From Notolepis coatsorum (Eukaryota; Chordata; Actinopteri; Aulopiformes; Paralepididae), in contig OZ020585.1 in assembly GCA_963971535.1 (NCBI GenBank), positions 156,664,915 through 156,728,914 of the forward strand: a DNA stretch of 64,000 nt. Reading direction: 5' to 3'. Made by a program: the position numbers and the translations under genes. Under the pieces are notes generated by a model. It saw only the letters and a list, made by a program, of their open reading frames with translations, had not been told where the DNA came from and ran no database searches. Positions 22,186 to 34,365 of the stretch are shown here, in pieces; positions within the stretch are counted from its first letter, which is position 1, and every line of letters starts with the position of its first letter.

Positions 22186-22840
22186 GTTGGTTCTAAACCG
22201 CCTGTACTAAGTTGGTTCTCCACCGCCTGTACTAAGTTGGTTCTCCACCGCCTGTACTAAGTTGGTTCTCCACCACCTGTACTAAGTTGGTTCTCCACCT
22301 CCTGTACTAAGTTGGTTCTAAATCGCCTGTACTAAGTTGGTTCTCCACCGCCTGTTCTAAGTTGGTTCTCCACCGCCTGTTCTAAGTTGGTTCTCCACCA
22401 CCTGTACTAAGTTGGTTCTCCACCACCTGTACTAAGTTGGTTCTCCACCGCCTGTACTAAGTTGGTTCTCCACCACCTGTACTAAGTTGGTTCTCCACCG
22501 CCTGTACTAAGTTGGTTCTAAACCGCCTGTACTAAGTTGGTTCTCCACCACCTGTACTAAGTTGGTTCTCTACCGCCTGTACTAAGTTGGTTCTCCACCA
22601 CCTGTACTAAGTTGGTTCTCCACTGCCTGTACTAAGTTGGTTCTCCACCACCTGTACTAAGTTGGTTCTCCACCGCCTGTACTAAGTTGGTTCTCTACCA
22701 CCTGTACTAAGTTGGTTCTCCACCACCTGTACTAAGTTGGTTCTCCACCGCTTGTACTAAGTTGGTTCTCCACCACCTGTAATAAGTTGGTTCTCCACCG
22801 CCTGTACTAAGTTGGTTCTCCACCACCTGTACTAATGTGG
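22186..22840. repeat. 25-bp minisatellite, about 26 units
   Basis: The unit is CTGTACTAAGTTGGTTCTCC followed by ACC(A/G)C. Most units differ only at the A/G position or by a single base. Confidence 0.96.
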
Positions 22841-23118
22841 CCTGTCTTATAATTGAGCTCTAGAGATGTGAGGCGAAGAAACTTTGGAGCCCTATTTATC
22901 CCCTTTCCCCTCATGCTTGGTATTAATGGTTTCACATGATGTCAATGACTCAGAACCAGCTTAAACTGATCCCAGTACAGCCTTCAAAAGACAACAATCA
23001 GCCAGTAAGTAACCAAACAACACTCACATTCCACAACTGGCTGCACAGACACATAACAGCTCTAGTTGTACCGTTGGTCTGGACGCTCCGCGGCCGGAAT
23101 GATTATGAGTCAGTCACC

Positions 23119-24362
23119 AGAGTCACACCGCCCTGACGTACTGGAGCCCAGAGTCACACCGCCCTGACGTACTGGAGCCCAGAGTCACACCGCCCTGACG
23201 TACTGGAGCCCAGAGTCACACCGCCCTGACGTACTGGAGCCCAGAGTCACACCGCCCTGACGTACTGGAGCCCAGAGTCACACCGCCCTGACGTACTGGA
23301 GCCCAGAGTCACACCACCCTGACGTACTGGAGCCCTTAGTCACACCGCCCTGACGTACTGGAGCCCTTAGTCACACCGCCCTGACGTACTGGAGCCCAGG
23401 GTCACACCACCCTGACGTACTGGAGCCCAGGGTCACACCGCCCTGACGTACTGGAGTCCAGAGTCACACCGCCCTGACGTACTGGAGCCCAGAGTCACAC
23501 CGCCCTGACGTACTGGAGCCCTTAGTCACACCGCCCTGACGTACTGGGGCCCTTAGTCACACCGCCCTGACGTACTGGAGCCCTTAGTCACACCGCCCTG
23601 ACGTACTGGAGCCCAGAGTCACACCGCCCTGACGTACTGGAGCCCAGAGTCACACCGCCCTGACGTACTGGAGCCCTTAGTCACACCGCCCTGACGTACT
23701 GGAGCCCTTAGTCACACCGCCCTGACGTACTGGAGCCCAGAGTCACACCGCCCTGACGTACTGGAGCCCTCAGTCACACCGCCCTGATGTACTGGAGCCC
23801 TCAGTCACACCGCCCTGACGTACTGGAGCCCTTAGTCACACCGCCCTGATGTACTGGAGCCCTTAGTCACACTGCCCTGATGTACTGGAGTCCAGAGTCA
23901 CACCGCCCTGACGTACTGGAGCCCTTAGTCACACCGCCCTGACGTACTGGAGCCCTCAGTCACACCGCCCTGATGTACTGGAGCCCTCAGTCACACCGCC
24001 CTGACGTACTGGAGCCCTTAGTCACACCGCCCTGATGTACTGGAGCCCTTAGTCACACTGCCCTGATGTACTGGAGTCCAGAGTCACACCGCCCTGATGT
24101 ACTGGAGCCCAGAGTCACACCGCCCTGATGTACTGGAGCCCTCAGTCACACCGCCCTGATGTACTGGAGCCCTCAGTCACACCGCCCTGACGTACTGGAG
24201 CCCTTAGTCACACCGCCCTGATGTACTGGAGCCCTTAGTCACACTGCCCTGATGTACTGGAGTCCAGAGTCACACCGCCCTGACGTACTGGAGCCCTTAG
24301 TCACACCGCCCTGACATACTGGAACCCAGAGTCACACCGCCCTGACGTACTGGAGTCCAGAG
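23119..24362. repeat. 31-bp minisatellite with 186-bp higher-order repeat
   Basis: About 40 units of CCCTGACGTACTGGAGCCC plus AGAGTCACACCG. Variants (CTTAG, CTCAG, GATGTAC, CACTGCC) recur in a fixed order of six units. The CAGTCACACC word of the block starts at 23771, 23957 and 24143, exactly 186 bp apart, so the 3' half expanded by copying six-unit blocks. The 5' half is more uniform. Confidence 0.95.
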
Positions 24363-24602
24363 CAACAATACCAGCGTTTTACATTATGACCTCTTTCTTT
24401 TCTCTATTCTCAAGTTGACATACTTTACAGATTTGTACAGTAAGGTGTACCTTCTGTATCACATGTCTGCCTGAAAGGTGGGCTACAGAACCTCAGACTC
24501 ACACAAACACCATTCATAATTAATAATACTACTTCTACTAATAATAAACTTTATTTTCAAGACTTATACTCAGCATTTTCCCCCAGGCCATCAGAACACC
24601 CA

Positions 24603-24927
<325 letters not shown>

Positions 24928-25689
24928 CAGGGGTGGGCAACTTTGTATATGGTGAGGGCCACTAAATTTCCACAATCAATCTGGGGGGCCGCATTGTTTA
25001 TCGGCAGTCCCGCCAGTAGTACCCCATCACTCAAATAGCCCATAATAGTCACAGATGTGATAAATAAGGCATATAAACTATTATAATTTGTTGTAACTTA
25101 GTTTTTATTCAATTTAAAACGCATTTAGTAATGCTTAATTTCAACTTTATGAATTTATAAATACAGCCGAATTTGAAAGTATTGCTGTGTAACCCGAATA
25201 TATACAAAAGTGACAAATTATAATTAAGGCTTCTATTAAAATAAATGTATGAACTTAAAGCCCACTGCTCAACAAACACAAAGCAGCATTCCTGCTGCAT
25301 TTCACTACAACAGTAAATCAAAAGTGCAATAATAAATTATTTTGTTAAATGTATAAACTTTTATCCTGCTACTAAACAAAACATTCCTGAGTGCCTCCCA
25401 TTGACCCTTTATCAAACTGGCATGATATTCACCCTCCCCCACAGTGGGTCAATAATGGTTCTGTCTTTAATGAGACACTTGTGGTCTCTCCTGTTGGCGC
25501 ACAATAGAAGGAATGTCAACTTCAATGTTTGTGCATGCAATCTGCATCAGATGAAATAACATTTAATTTTTGTGTGCGCGTGTGCACATCCGTGCGCGTA
25601 CTTCTGCTCAGAAAAGTGCTGGGACGGCGTGGTACCGCGTGGCATGACCACTGCACCCCTGATTATTAGTGACCCACAATAGATGGAAA

Positions 25690-25881
25690 TTATGTTAGAG
25701 AACTTACCTGATGTATAATGCAGTGCAGCATTGGACACTCAACGCCACTCTGCCTTAGAAGCCTGGCGAATCCTGTGTGTTTTCCTTTCATTGCGGGTGC
25801 TCCATCGGTAACAACAGCGGACAGTTTATCAAACCCCCCATATTGCTGCATGGCACTTTCAACAGTGTTGAATATGTCCAC
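25690..25881 (-). pseudogene. hAT transposase fragment
   Basis: About 60 residues including FDKLSAVVTDGAPAMKGKHTG, GFARLLR and HCIIHQ. This is the conserved block around a catalytic Asp in hAT transposases of the Charlie/GTF2IRD2-like group. Upstream (25883-25985) it is broken by a terminal fragment of a different repeat (TATTAGTCGAATAGTCGAC). The rest of the transposase is missing. Confidence 0.85.
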
Positions 25882-25882
25882 A

Positions 25883-25990
25883 CTAGGGCTGACCCCTATT
25901 AGTCGAATAGTCGACTAATCGATCGAAAGGAGCCATAGTCGACTGCCAACCTCTTAGTCGAATGCAATTTTTTTTATTTTTATTTTTTTA
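25883..25990. repeat. Fragment of another MITE inside the hAT
   Basis: GGGCTGACCCCTATTAGTCG and AGTCGACTAATCGATCG, then a T/A-rich run; a frequent fish repeat end. No second end is visible. Confidence 0.45.
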
Positions 25991-26383
25991 TAAATAAATA
26001 TTGACCTGGGGCCGCATGGAGTGTCAGTGAGGGCCGCATGCGGCCCGCGGGCCGCCAGTTGCCCCTCCCTGGTCTAGAGACATGATTTTAACTGCTAAAA
26101 TCATTATATATATATATATATTTTTTTTGTATTTTTTTTTTATTATTATTTTTTAAACAAACACATAAACAAACATGACAACACACGATAAGATATACAA
26201 GCATTAGTTGTCAGTGCACATCCAATGAAATCACATTTTAGTTAATTGTCTTATATAGGATATACCCCTAATACCTGTTATCTAAAAACCTACACACATA
26301 TGCTCCAGCTCGTACCCCCCCCCTTCCGGACCCCCCATTGGATAATCCATCCATTTTCCCTCGCTCCTAACCAGACATTACCA

Positions 26384-27052
26384 TTATATGCTAGCTTTTA
26401 TTTTCTCCACCACTTCTAACCACAATGTCATTTTGGATTCATTGAGACCCAAAATTCTTGCTGTAGATATTTCTTGATAGATCACATCGAGATATGTAAT
26501 AATCCAGACCTTTCGGCACATTTTTTCCGGTTGGAACCATCGTGATGCTATCAGCTTTTTAGCCACTGTGATACCCGATAAAACCAATCTCTTTAGCTGT
26601 GGATGTACTGCACACTCAAAAACATCATTCAGCAGTAGTAAAGAGGGGTGTACAGGTATATTCCAATTTAAGAGGTTTGATAGTTGCTGGGTCACCTCTT
26701 TCCAGTATATCTTAACTGGTGGGCAGTCCCAGTACATGTGCATAAATGTCCCCTCGTCCCCATTTGTACATAAGGAGCATTTGGAGTCTTGTATAAGACC
26801 CATTTTTTCCAGTCTTATAGGAGTCAAGTATGTCCTGTGAATATAGTTAAGATTGATTTGTTGATGGTCCGGGTTCCTTGATGTGAATCGAATATTTGCC
26901 CAGGCTTCTTGCCAATCAAAATCACTTTCCAGGTCTGGTATATCCCTCCTCCAGACGGAGTCTAGGTGGAGGGTTTCATATGAGGACGTTAGTAATTGAT
27001 GATAAAAATCTGAAACAAAACCTCTTGATGTCTCTCTTTCATAGAAGAATTT
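26384..27052 (-). pseudogene. L1 ORF2 C-terminal part beyond the hAT insertion
   Basis: It continues ORF2 in the same phase after the duplicated GTGGTATC. The frame runs YHKFFYERETSRGF, then LHLDSVWRRDIPDLE, INLNYIHRTYLTP, CSLCTNGDEGTFMHMYWDCP and ends IKASI. The CSLC/HMYWDC pair is the L1 C-terminal Cys/His motif. About 222 residues, which with 28032-31106 gives roughly 1250, the usual size for L1 ORF2. Upstream control is lost because translation stops in the hAT. Confidence 0.88.
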
Positions 27053-27060
27053 GTGGTATC

Positions 27061-28031
27061 CAGTGATGCCAGTAACGCGTTACTAAGTATATGTATAGTA
27101 TAAGTATATGGTGTGGCAGTGAAAGGGTTAAATACAAGAATGTGTCCCGCGGCGTGACTGGTCCCTCTGTCTGTGAGTGACTCTGCTTTGGTCCAATCAC
27201 ATTCCCCATCCACAGTCTGCGAATCAGAGGCAGAGTAGGGCGGGTCTTCACAGCACGTCATGTGACATATGCGCCAATCGTGTGACAGCAGGGCTCCGTC
27301 GTCGGAGAATTCCACCCCAAAACGCTTGGCAAAATTAAAAGTGAAACCGCAAGATGACTTTTGCGGTTTCTGTTCAGAATTCCACCCCAAAACGCTCGTC
27401 TAAACGTAGCCTCAGTCACTACTTCACGGCGGAGGAAACAAAATACTGTCTACCGCTAAAAACAGCACATCCAATTGCATTGAAAGCATCTGGAATCACA
27501 ACACTAGCCGACGCTTCGACTAGGTACAGGAGGGTTGATGGTGGCAGAGCAAAAGCTCTTATTTGCCAGATTTACAGTTAATTTACATGTTAAAGAGAGA
27601 CTGATTGTATGTTTATAGAGAGACATTTATAAAAACAATTTAATAGTTACAGTTGATATAATTGAATAGTTCAGCCTGCATTTGTTAGATGTGATACACT
27701 GGTTTTGTAAAACCACTGGCTGGCTGCTCTAATGCTGTGAGCATCATAGACTGTTGCTTTACCATACTTGATGGTACAGAAGCTGAAGCACTAGTTTAAC
27801 AATTTACGTTATGTGCAGAGAAACAAGTTAAAAACAATTTATGCACTTTCAATAAAGCGTTTAAAAAAAACTGTTGGGGGAACTACGACGACTTCGTAAC
27901 CTAGTTACTTTCAAAGTAACTAAGTTACTCTGATAATCAAGTAATCAGTAAAGTAACTTAGATTACTTTTTAAAGGAGTAATCAGTAATCAGTAATCAGA
28001 TTACTTTTACAAGTAATCTGTGGCATCACTG
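27061..28031. mobile_element. Non-autonomous hAT element with 8-bp target duplication
   Basis: It begins CAGTGATGCCAGTAACGCG and ends GGCATCACTG, with GTGGTATC directly repeated at 27053-27060 and 28032-28039. Subterminal AGTAATC/GATTACT repeats at the right end (27900-28020) are typical of transposase-binding arrays. There is no transposase; the 75-codon frame at 27354-27581 is not recognisable. A segment at 27255-27295 (CATGTGACATATGCGCCAAT) resembles the interior of the MITE at 47923-48328. Two copies of GAATTCCACCCCAAAACGCT lie at 27308 and 27379. Confidence 0.93.
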
Positions 28032-31000
28032 GTGGTATCTGTGGTGTACAATTGGTATATTTAATGGAACACTGTGAGCCTTCAAACATGCCAATAACTG
28101 TGCGTAAAAGTAATATGTGGACTTGGCGAGATAATTTTGTTTGCGTATTTCATTGAAATTACAAAAACCCTGTTTATTGAAGACGTCTCCTAATGAGTGT
28201 ATGCCTTGCTTTTCCCATCTAGGGAATCTTATAGGTTGTTTATCTATCCAGAGTGCATTGTTATTGAATAAGGGAGTATGATTATGCCATTTATGTAGGG
28301 TAGAATATTTTTTTTGTGTTTCGCGCCATATCCGGATCGCATGAGTGATTATGGGGCCAAATTTCCGTTCGCATTGCTTAATTGGTAATTTGGTGCCCTT
28401 CAGCTTATGTGGAGCTACTATATTTTCTTCTAAATTTCTCCAGGATACTAATGCTTGGGGATCAAACCATGTTGTTAGTGGTCTTAAAGTGTACGCCTTA
28501 AAGTAGTGGTAGAAATCTGGAAATGCCATACCTCCGTCTGCTTTGTTTCTCTGTGCGGTGGATCTTTTTATACGTGGTGGTTTGTTATTCCAAATAAATT
28601 TGTATGTGGAGGAGTGTGATTCTTTCCAGTAACCCTTTGGAGGGGGTAACGGTAGCATTGAGCTGAAGAAGTTGATTCTAGGTAGGACGTCCATCTTGAT
28701 TATTGATATACGTGCCTGTAATGAGTTTTTAAGTTTCGACCACCTGACAAGGTCGTATTTGATTTTGTTTTGGATTTTTATGTAATTGTGCTTCACCGTT
28801 TGGCTTATGGTGGGGAATATCTCAACTCCCAAACATCTAAATTGTTTTACCATCTGTATCTCTTTTGGGAGGGTTATGTTTCTTTTTGCAGGGGCGTTAA
28901 GTGGGAGGAAGGCCGACTTCGGCCAATTTATCCTAAATCCCGATAGATCTCCAAAGTCCTCAATCAGCTTGAGAAGATGAGGCAATGCTATGTTGGGGTT
29001 TTGCATTAACAGTATTACGTCGTCCGCATATAAACTAATTTTGTGTTGTGTGCCCTTGATTATGATTGGTTCTATGGATTGGGATTGTCTTATATATTGT
29101 GCTAAAGGCTCTAATGATAGATCGAATAGTCCGGGACTAAGATGGCAACCCTGTCTGGCTGAGCGTGATACCGGAAAGATTTTGGAGATAATTGTACCTG
29201 TTGTAATCATGGCCGATGGGTCTTTGTATAATACTTTAATCATATCGATGAATCCTTTTCCTAACCCCATCCTTTCTAATACTGCCCATAGATACGACCA
29301 TTCCAACCTGTCAAAAGCTTTCATTGCATCCAGGGACAGTATCGCCTTAGGTGTGTTGTCTTCCTTATTGGCATCTAGCACGTGTAGTAATCGTCTTATG
29401 TTATCGGTGATCAAGCGACCTCTTATGAATCCAGTTTGGTCCGGGTGAATTAAAGATGTCATATGCTTTTGTAGTCTGATGGCTAATACCTTAGAGTACA
29501 GTTTGAGGAGGCTTAAAGGTCTATAACTACCGCACTCGGTGGGGTCTTTGTCTTTTTTAAGGAGGACTGTTATGAGTGCAATATTGTCATTCTTATGGAA
29601 GTTCCCCTCCTTAACTGAGTGTAAAATCATATTTAGTAATAAGGGTCCAATTATGTCCCAACAAGAAAGGTACATTTCTGGTGGGATACCGTCTCTTCCA
29701 GGAGCCCTACCACTTTGTATTTCAGATATGGCCTCCCTAAGTTCATCTAGTGTGATCGGTGTTTCTAACTGTTTAGCGTCATCCTCTGAAAGTTTAGGGA
29801 GAATGATTTGATTAAGATATGTGTCCATTTTGTTTTGATCGAAGGTCGTTTCTGTTTTATATAAGTCGGAGTAGAATTCTTTGAATGTATCATTTATTTT
29901 TTCAGGGTCTGTTTCAAGTACTTGTTGTGCTCTAATGATAGTTATATCTCCAAATTTTGCATTAATTCTTAATCGCATGGCTAATAGGTGACTAGGTTTA
30001 GAACCTTGGGAGTACTGCTGTTGTCTTGTGCTACGTATTTGTATTTCCGATTGTTGTCTGTATATGGCATTGATCTCTTTTTTTAGTACCTTAACTTGAT
30101 TTTCTAGTCGAGTTGAGTTGTTGTATTTTAAAGAATTAAATAACGTTGAGTAAAGCGTTTCCAGCTCAGACAGTTTTGTGCATTGATTCTTGCGCATTTT
30201 GGAGGAAAAGCTATCAGTGAAATCTTTGATCATTCCCTTTACCGACATCCATATTATTCTGGGGTCTTGCACCGAGTTTGCATTCTCCCGTAGGAATACT
30301 ATAAGAGCTTCTTTGAGTTGTGTAATGAATTCCTTGTTATTAAGCAGCATCGAGTTAAATCGCCATCTTGGGGCTTGGGAAGATAGTATACCAAATGTTC
30401 CTTTTAGGAGTAAATAACAGTGATCTGATAGTGCGTTGGGTATCATTTCCACTTCATAATTATCAAATAGTGTCGGGGATGCAAAGACATAATCTATTCT
30501 GGATAATGTGTTATGTCTCGCAGATCGACAAGAGTACTTTCGGGTCGTGGGATTAAGTGATCGCCATAAATCATTTACACCTGTAATCTTCGACCAATCC
30601 TTTAATGCATTAGATGAATTCTTTTGTTCGCTGGAAAAGGCGAGGTAAGATTTGTCCATCCTTGGATTCCAAATTGCATTAAAATCCGCACCTATTATAA
30701 ATGAGTAATCGGGAATGTCTAACATTGCATTGGTTAGTGTAGTGAAGAAACCCTCTTCGTACAAATTTGGGGCGTATACCGCTACCAACGCTATTTTCCT
30801 GTTCTTGTGTACAATCTTAGCTATAGTTATCCGACCTTCTACATCAGACCATACTCCCTTTAATTCAATATTCAACTTACGTTTAACGACTATGGCTACA
30901 CCCCGAGTTCTCGTACCAATAGAAGAGTGACTAATATTATGATATGTGTTGTCCGCTAACTTATCTATGTCTTTCTCTAGAATGTGCGTTTCGCTTAGCA

Positions 31001-31106
31001 GAGCAATGTCCACCTGTTCTTTTTTCATCAGTGTGAGCACGCTTTTGCGTTTGAGTTGGTTATTTATTCCCCCAGTGTTCCAGATCATTATATTCAAACT
31101 AGCCAT
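28032..31106 (-). pseudogene. L1 ORF2: endonuclease and reverse transcriptase
   Basis: The ORF starts at an ATG (MASLNIMIWNTGGIN) and stays open for 1025 codons. The apurinic endonuclease occupies about residues 1-235, with SETH (38-41), GADFN (139-143) and SDHC (227-230). The RT follows at about 450-760, with GRAPGRDGIPPE, DQTGFIRGR, LSLDAMKAFDRLEWSYL, RQGCHLSPGLF and SLYADDVILL (the YADD active site near residue 692). The L1 thumb words FRCLGVEI and FIWNNKPPRI come next. It ends prematurely because the hAT at 27061-28031 supplies a stop within two codons. The reading frame resumes in phase at 27052, so the hAT is the only break I see. Confidence 0.93.
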
Positions 31107-31172
31107 AATCTATACATGTTGTAGTGTAGTTTTTGGTAATGCTTCTGGAGTGCGAGGCAACAATAGATATAC

Positions 31173-31570
31173 ATATATTTTTTTGTTAACACAAAAACCA
31201 CTTGACATTTTCAAAACTCTCCAAAAGAAAAATCTGATATCTACGGGTTTATACTACCTCATGGGGACCACATGACTGTATACAGCCTGATGGGATCCAC
31301 CCTTTCTAAAGGGTCTAGAGACATGATTTTAACTGCTAAAATCATTTGCATTTTTTGTTAACACAAAAACCACTTGACATTTTCCCAACTCTTAAAAAAA
31401 AGAAACCTGAAATCCCTCCCCCCATGGGGACCGGTCCCCATAGGGGGAAGGGATTTCAGGTTTCTTTTTTTTGTGTATTAACAAACAAATATAATGATTT
31501 TAGCAGTTAAAATCATGTCTCTAGACCCTTTAGAAAGGCTGGATCCCATCAGGCTGTATACAGGTTATAG
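31173..31570. mobile_element. Foldback MITE copy 1 right end and palindromic copy 2
   Basis: 31173-31244 is the last piece of copy 1. From 31245 a second copy begins (GGTTTATACTACCTC), reaches CCCATGGGGACC near 31435, and then reads back as its own reverse complement to CTGTATACAGG at 31563. Arms of about 150 bp share TCTAGAGACATGATTTTAAC and CTGAAATCCCT. Confidence 0.8.
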
Positions 31571-32565
31571 TCAAGTCAAGTAATTTATTTATAGAGCACA
31601 TTTAAAAGCTTGAGAGCCAACCAAAGTGCTGTACAGTACAGTCAAAGCATAAAATCAATGTCCTATAAAATACACAAATACAAAAAGGCACAACAGGACA
31701 GGACAGTCCAAAAGGACAAGCGGATAGGGGAGCACAAAGTACAGTATAGCACACAGAGGACAGAGGAGCACAAGAAGAGATACAAGAGGGAGGGGCAGGA
31801 TAAAATTGCATGGGAGTGTGTGTGGTGTCCGAGAATCAGGATTAATCGAAGGCTAGGGAATAAAAGTGGGTTTTTAAACTGGCCTTAAATGTCTCCAGCG
31901 TAGGGGCAGATCGAATCTCCAGGGGAAGCTGGTTCCATAGTTTGGGGGCTACGGCCTTGAAGGAGTGATCGCCTCTCTTTTTTAGTCTGGTGCGGGGGGG
32001 GGGGGGGGGGGGGGGACCAGCCGAGCCTGGTTGGAGGATCTTAGTGACCTGGGTGCTATGTAGGGGGTGATGAGCTCGGTCATGTATAGGGGTGCTGCAC
32101 CCGATAGTGCCTTGAAGGTGAGCAGGAGGATTTTGAAATCTATTCTAAGTGGGACTGGGAGCCAGTGTAGGGAGGCTAGGAGTGGTGTGATGTGCTCTCT
32201 CTTTCTGGTGCCCGTAAGGAACCTAGCTGCAGAGTGCTGGACCATTTTGAGGCGGGACATGGCTGCCTGACTGATGCCGATGTAGAGGGCATTGCAGTAG
32301 TCAAGGCGTGATGTGATGAATGCATTGACTACTGTTTCCAGGTTGACGGGTGAAAGGATTGTTTTTATTTTACTGATGTTGCGGAGTTGGAAGAAGCATG
32401 ACTTGACTACGGCATTTATCTGCCGGTCGAATTTGAGCTCTGGGTCAAAGATTACACCCAGGCTCTTGACGTGGGGTTTGAGGTGGGTGGAGAGTTGTCC
32501 TAGGCTGTTGGAGAGTGTTTGGGTGGAAGAGGGGGGGCCAAACAAAATTATCTCTGTTATGTTCA
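31571..32565 (-). mobile_element. L2-like LINE, 5'-truncated
   Basis: The minus-strand element has its ORF end at 31982 and 3' sequence down to about 31571. The tail is TATAAATAAATTACTTGACT on its own strand. The 5' break is near 32565, inside an RT C-terminal word (EIILFGPP). Confidence 0.8.
31982..32565 (-). pseudogene. L2-like LINE reverse transcriptase, C-terminal part
   Basis: About 195 codons: VKSLGVIFDPELKFDRQIN, CFFQLRNISKIK, NAFITSRLDYCNALY, MVQHSAARFLTGTRKREH, LASLHWLPVPLRIDFKIL, FKALSGAAP and LRSSNQARL. This order is the classic thumb and C-terminal region of fish L2/CR1-group LINEs. A run of about 22 G at 31996-32017 makes the end read Pro-rich and has probably shifted the frame before the normal C-terminus. 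The catalytic RT domain is missing. Confidence 0.9.
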
Positions 32566-32655
32566 TTGGCATACTATCAACACCACTGTTAGGCACTGCA
32601 CATAACATACAATCAATTAAAAACAATACACTACCTTCCATTGTTTGGGGCTCTT

Positions 32656-33180
32656 GTTACAGTTTTTTACGACTGCTTTGACGCATTTTGCACATCAGAG
32701 TTTCAATGTGCAAAACTCAAAATGCTAATTGCTAAACTGACTTTAAAAATGCATACTCTAAGATACTAAATGCTATGCTTACATATCAAGTGCAAAACTG
32801 TTAATACAAAGTGCAAAACTCTAAATCATATGCTCCAGTCTCAGAATACAGCCACCTAATACTACATCAATGTTCAATTGCTTATTGCTACACAGGCAGA
32901 TCACTAAATCAATTCCAACAGGTGTTTGTACTAATGTCTCATTACCTTCAACAGCCTTGCCCAGGTGAGTAGCATTGCAATACAATTGATAATATCTTCA
33001 CCACTACATAAAAAGCTGCTTATAAACCTGAAGAAAGGAGCAACATGGAGCAAGTTGGTGCAGCTGAGGTTGCACAACGAAGGACAGGGTCATGGACGGG
33101 GTCGTGGCCAAGGAGGCAGAAGAACATCTGTCTCAAATGAAATTATAACCACAATTGTTGACCATGTAATACAGTAAACC
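32656..33180 (+). mobile_element. Tc1/mariner-like element, 5' fragment
   Basis: The left end ACAGTTTTTTACGACTGC and the following A-rich sequence with GTGCAAAACT words resemble the element at 49991. At 33050-33170 a frame reads GHGRGRGQGGRR, then VSNEIITTIVDHVI. That is the N-terminal linker and first helix of the same transposase type (compare DHVVNHDLTMAEAGRRV on the minus strand at 51310-51376). It breaks at 33180 into LINE sequence. Confidence 0.6.
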
Positions 33181-33555
33181 GAGGTCTTACTAGTGTCTCA
33201 TAAAGACAAACAAGTGGTTGAGCAGATATTGAGTGCAGAACTAGAGAAGGTTAGTGACTGGCTAGGCTACAACAAGCTGTCCCTCCATGTGGGGAAGACT
33301 GAGTCCATCCTATTCGGGTCAAAGGTCAGGCTCAGAAAATCTCCAGGTTTTAACATTAGAATAGGAGATACTGTTCTCACCGACAAAACATCTGTGAAAT
33401 ATCTTGGTTGTGCCAGTCAGATACAGGAGTTGTATGGGGAAGGAGTCATTTTTGTATTTTGCAGCTGTCTGCCCAGTGACCTGAAAATCGTAGTCAATGC
33501 TGTTAGATTCAAGTCCAGCCTGAAGACATGGCTCAAAAGGGACTATAATTAACCT
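33181..33555 (+). pseudogene. LINE reverse transcriptase fragment with internal deletion
   Basis: The frame reads ELEKVSDWLGYNKLSLHVGKTESILFGSK, here cited in parts: SDWLGYNKLSLHVGKTESI, then GDTVLTDKTSVKYLG, fish LINE palm-to-thumb words. It then jumps after CASQIQ to a C-terminal ending LPSDLKIVVNAVRFKSS and LKTWLKRDYN. The roughly 150-200 residues expected between are missing. It stops with TAA near 33552. Confidence 0.8.
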
Positions 33556-33630
33556 ACACTCAGCAAAAAGGCACCCTTGCATGTTTATGCGTCCGTTATG
33601 TATATAAATGGTAAATGGTATATGTGATGT

Positions 33631-33892
33631 GCAGTGGCGGCTGCTGACCAAATTTTTTGGTGAAGCAAACATTTTATTTTTAAAACATCCCACAATGTGT
33701 GTGTCATTGGTGGCTTGTGCGTTAAAAAATTGGGGAGGACGGGAGAGATTAAAAGTAATAAAGAAGTCCGAAATTCAAGCTTTCTTTAACTACAAGGCAT
33801 TTATTCATCATATAATTTTTTTTTATAATATCAAACAGAAGACTGAGTACACCGAATACAGAAGCCATGTTCGCTGGATTTTGGGGGAATAC
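33631..33892. repeat. EnSpm-like terminal repeat and following block, copy 1
   Basis: CAGTGGCGGCTGCTGACCAA starts it. The block AATTGGGGAGGACGGGAGAG to GAATACAGAAGCCATGTTCG is directly repeated at 34725-34950. Confidence 0.65.
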
Positions 33893-34257
33893 CACATTGT
33901 TGGGTATGGTCTACTTGGCCATAGTGCAGGGTCTTGTGAGGTCAAACCTTTAGTGGTGGTGGTGGTGGTGGTGATACTGCTGCTTGTAGAGGTGGGTGAC
34001 ACGTCATCTTCATGATGGGCAGGTGTTATGGTCTCACTGAAGGTGGATGTTGACGGACAGGGTTCCTGCAAGTTTCAACAGGTTACATTTAAGACCTTTT
34101 AAGACCACTTTCAATATAATCTAATATGTTGCCATACCAGCAAATAACTATTAAGGACAATTACTAAGAAGTAATTCCAGTTATTGGCCATTACCATATT
34201 GCTTACTTTGCAGCCTGGATATTTCCCCCCCAAACACATTTAAACATGATCCAGAGA
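33892..34257. repeat. Dispersed repeat, copy 1 (empty site for the 47923 element)
   Basis: ATTGTTGGGTATGG to CAGGTTACATTTAAG matches 47592-47780, and GCAGCCTGGATATTTCCCCC at 34210 matches the joined flanks of the element at 47923-48328. A (GGT)n run at 33955-33972 makes a Thr/Val-rich frame that is not a gene. Confidence 0.75.
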
Positions 34258-34365
34258 AGTACAGTACGGCTAAATACACACAATTGTTAAGGGGATGCAG
34301 ACCAGAGAAAGACTTTCGTCTTGTTTACATCAGGGTCCCCCATTTTCAATTCATGATGAATTGTA
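34258..34365 (-). repeat. LINE 3'-tail fragment
   Basis: GTACAGTACGGCTAAATAC, GTTAAGGGGATGCAGACC and GGGTCCCCCATTTTCAATTC match the 3' UTR of the LINE at 52978-54054 (53030-53125), in the same orientation. Confidence 0.85.

Larger units (their letters stand above)
24928..26071 (-). mobile_element. hAT transposon (internally deleted) with 8-bp target duplication
   Basis: The ends are CAGGGGTGGGCAACT and the inverted AGTTGCCCCTCCCTG. The 8-bp sequence GTCTAGAG is present on both sides (24920-24927 and 26072-26079), the length diagnostic of hAT elements. The ends are followed by GGGCCAC/GGCCCGCGGGCCGC-type subterminal sequence. Total 1144 bp, with only a remnant of transposase. Confidence 0.92.
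26118..31172 (-). mobile_element. L1/Tx1-type LINE with full ORF2 coding content, split by a hAT
   Basis: It spans the whole of ORF2 plus about 65 bp of 5' sequence, with no ORF1. A T-rich run (26118-26160) is its tail. A likely target duplication is ATATATTTTTTTGT at about 26115-26130 and 31170-31184; the low complexity leaves its length uncertain. Removing the 971-bp hAT gives about 4.1 kb. It is inserted into the MITE whose pieces lie at 24847 and 31173. Confidence 0.85.

Noticed and set aside
23119..24362. Regular 31-bp repeats resembling a CRISPR array
   Set aside because: Units are directly adjacent without spacers, and the genome is a vertebrate; this is a minisatellite.
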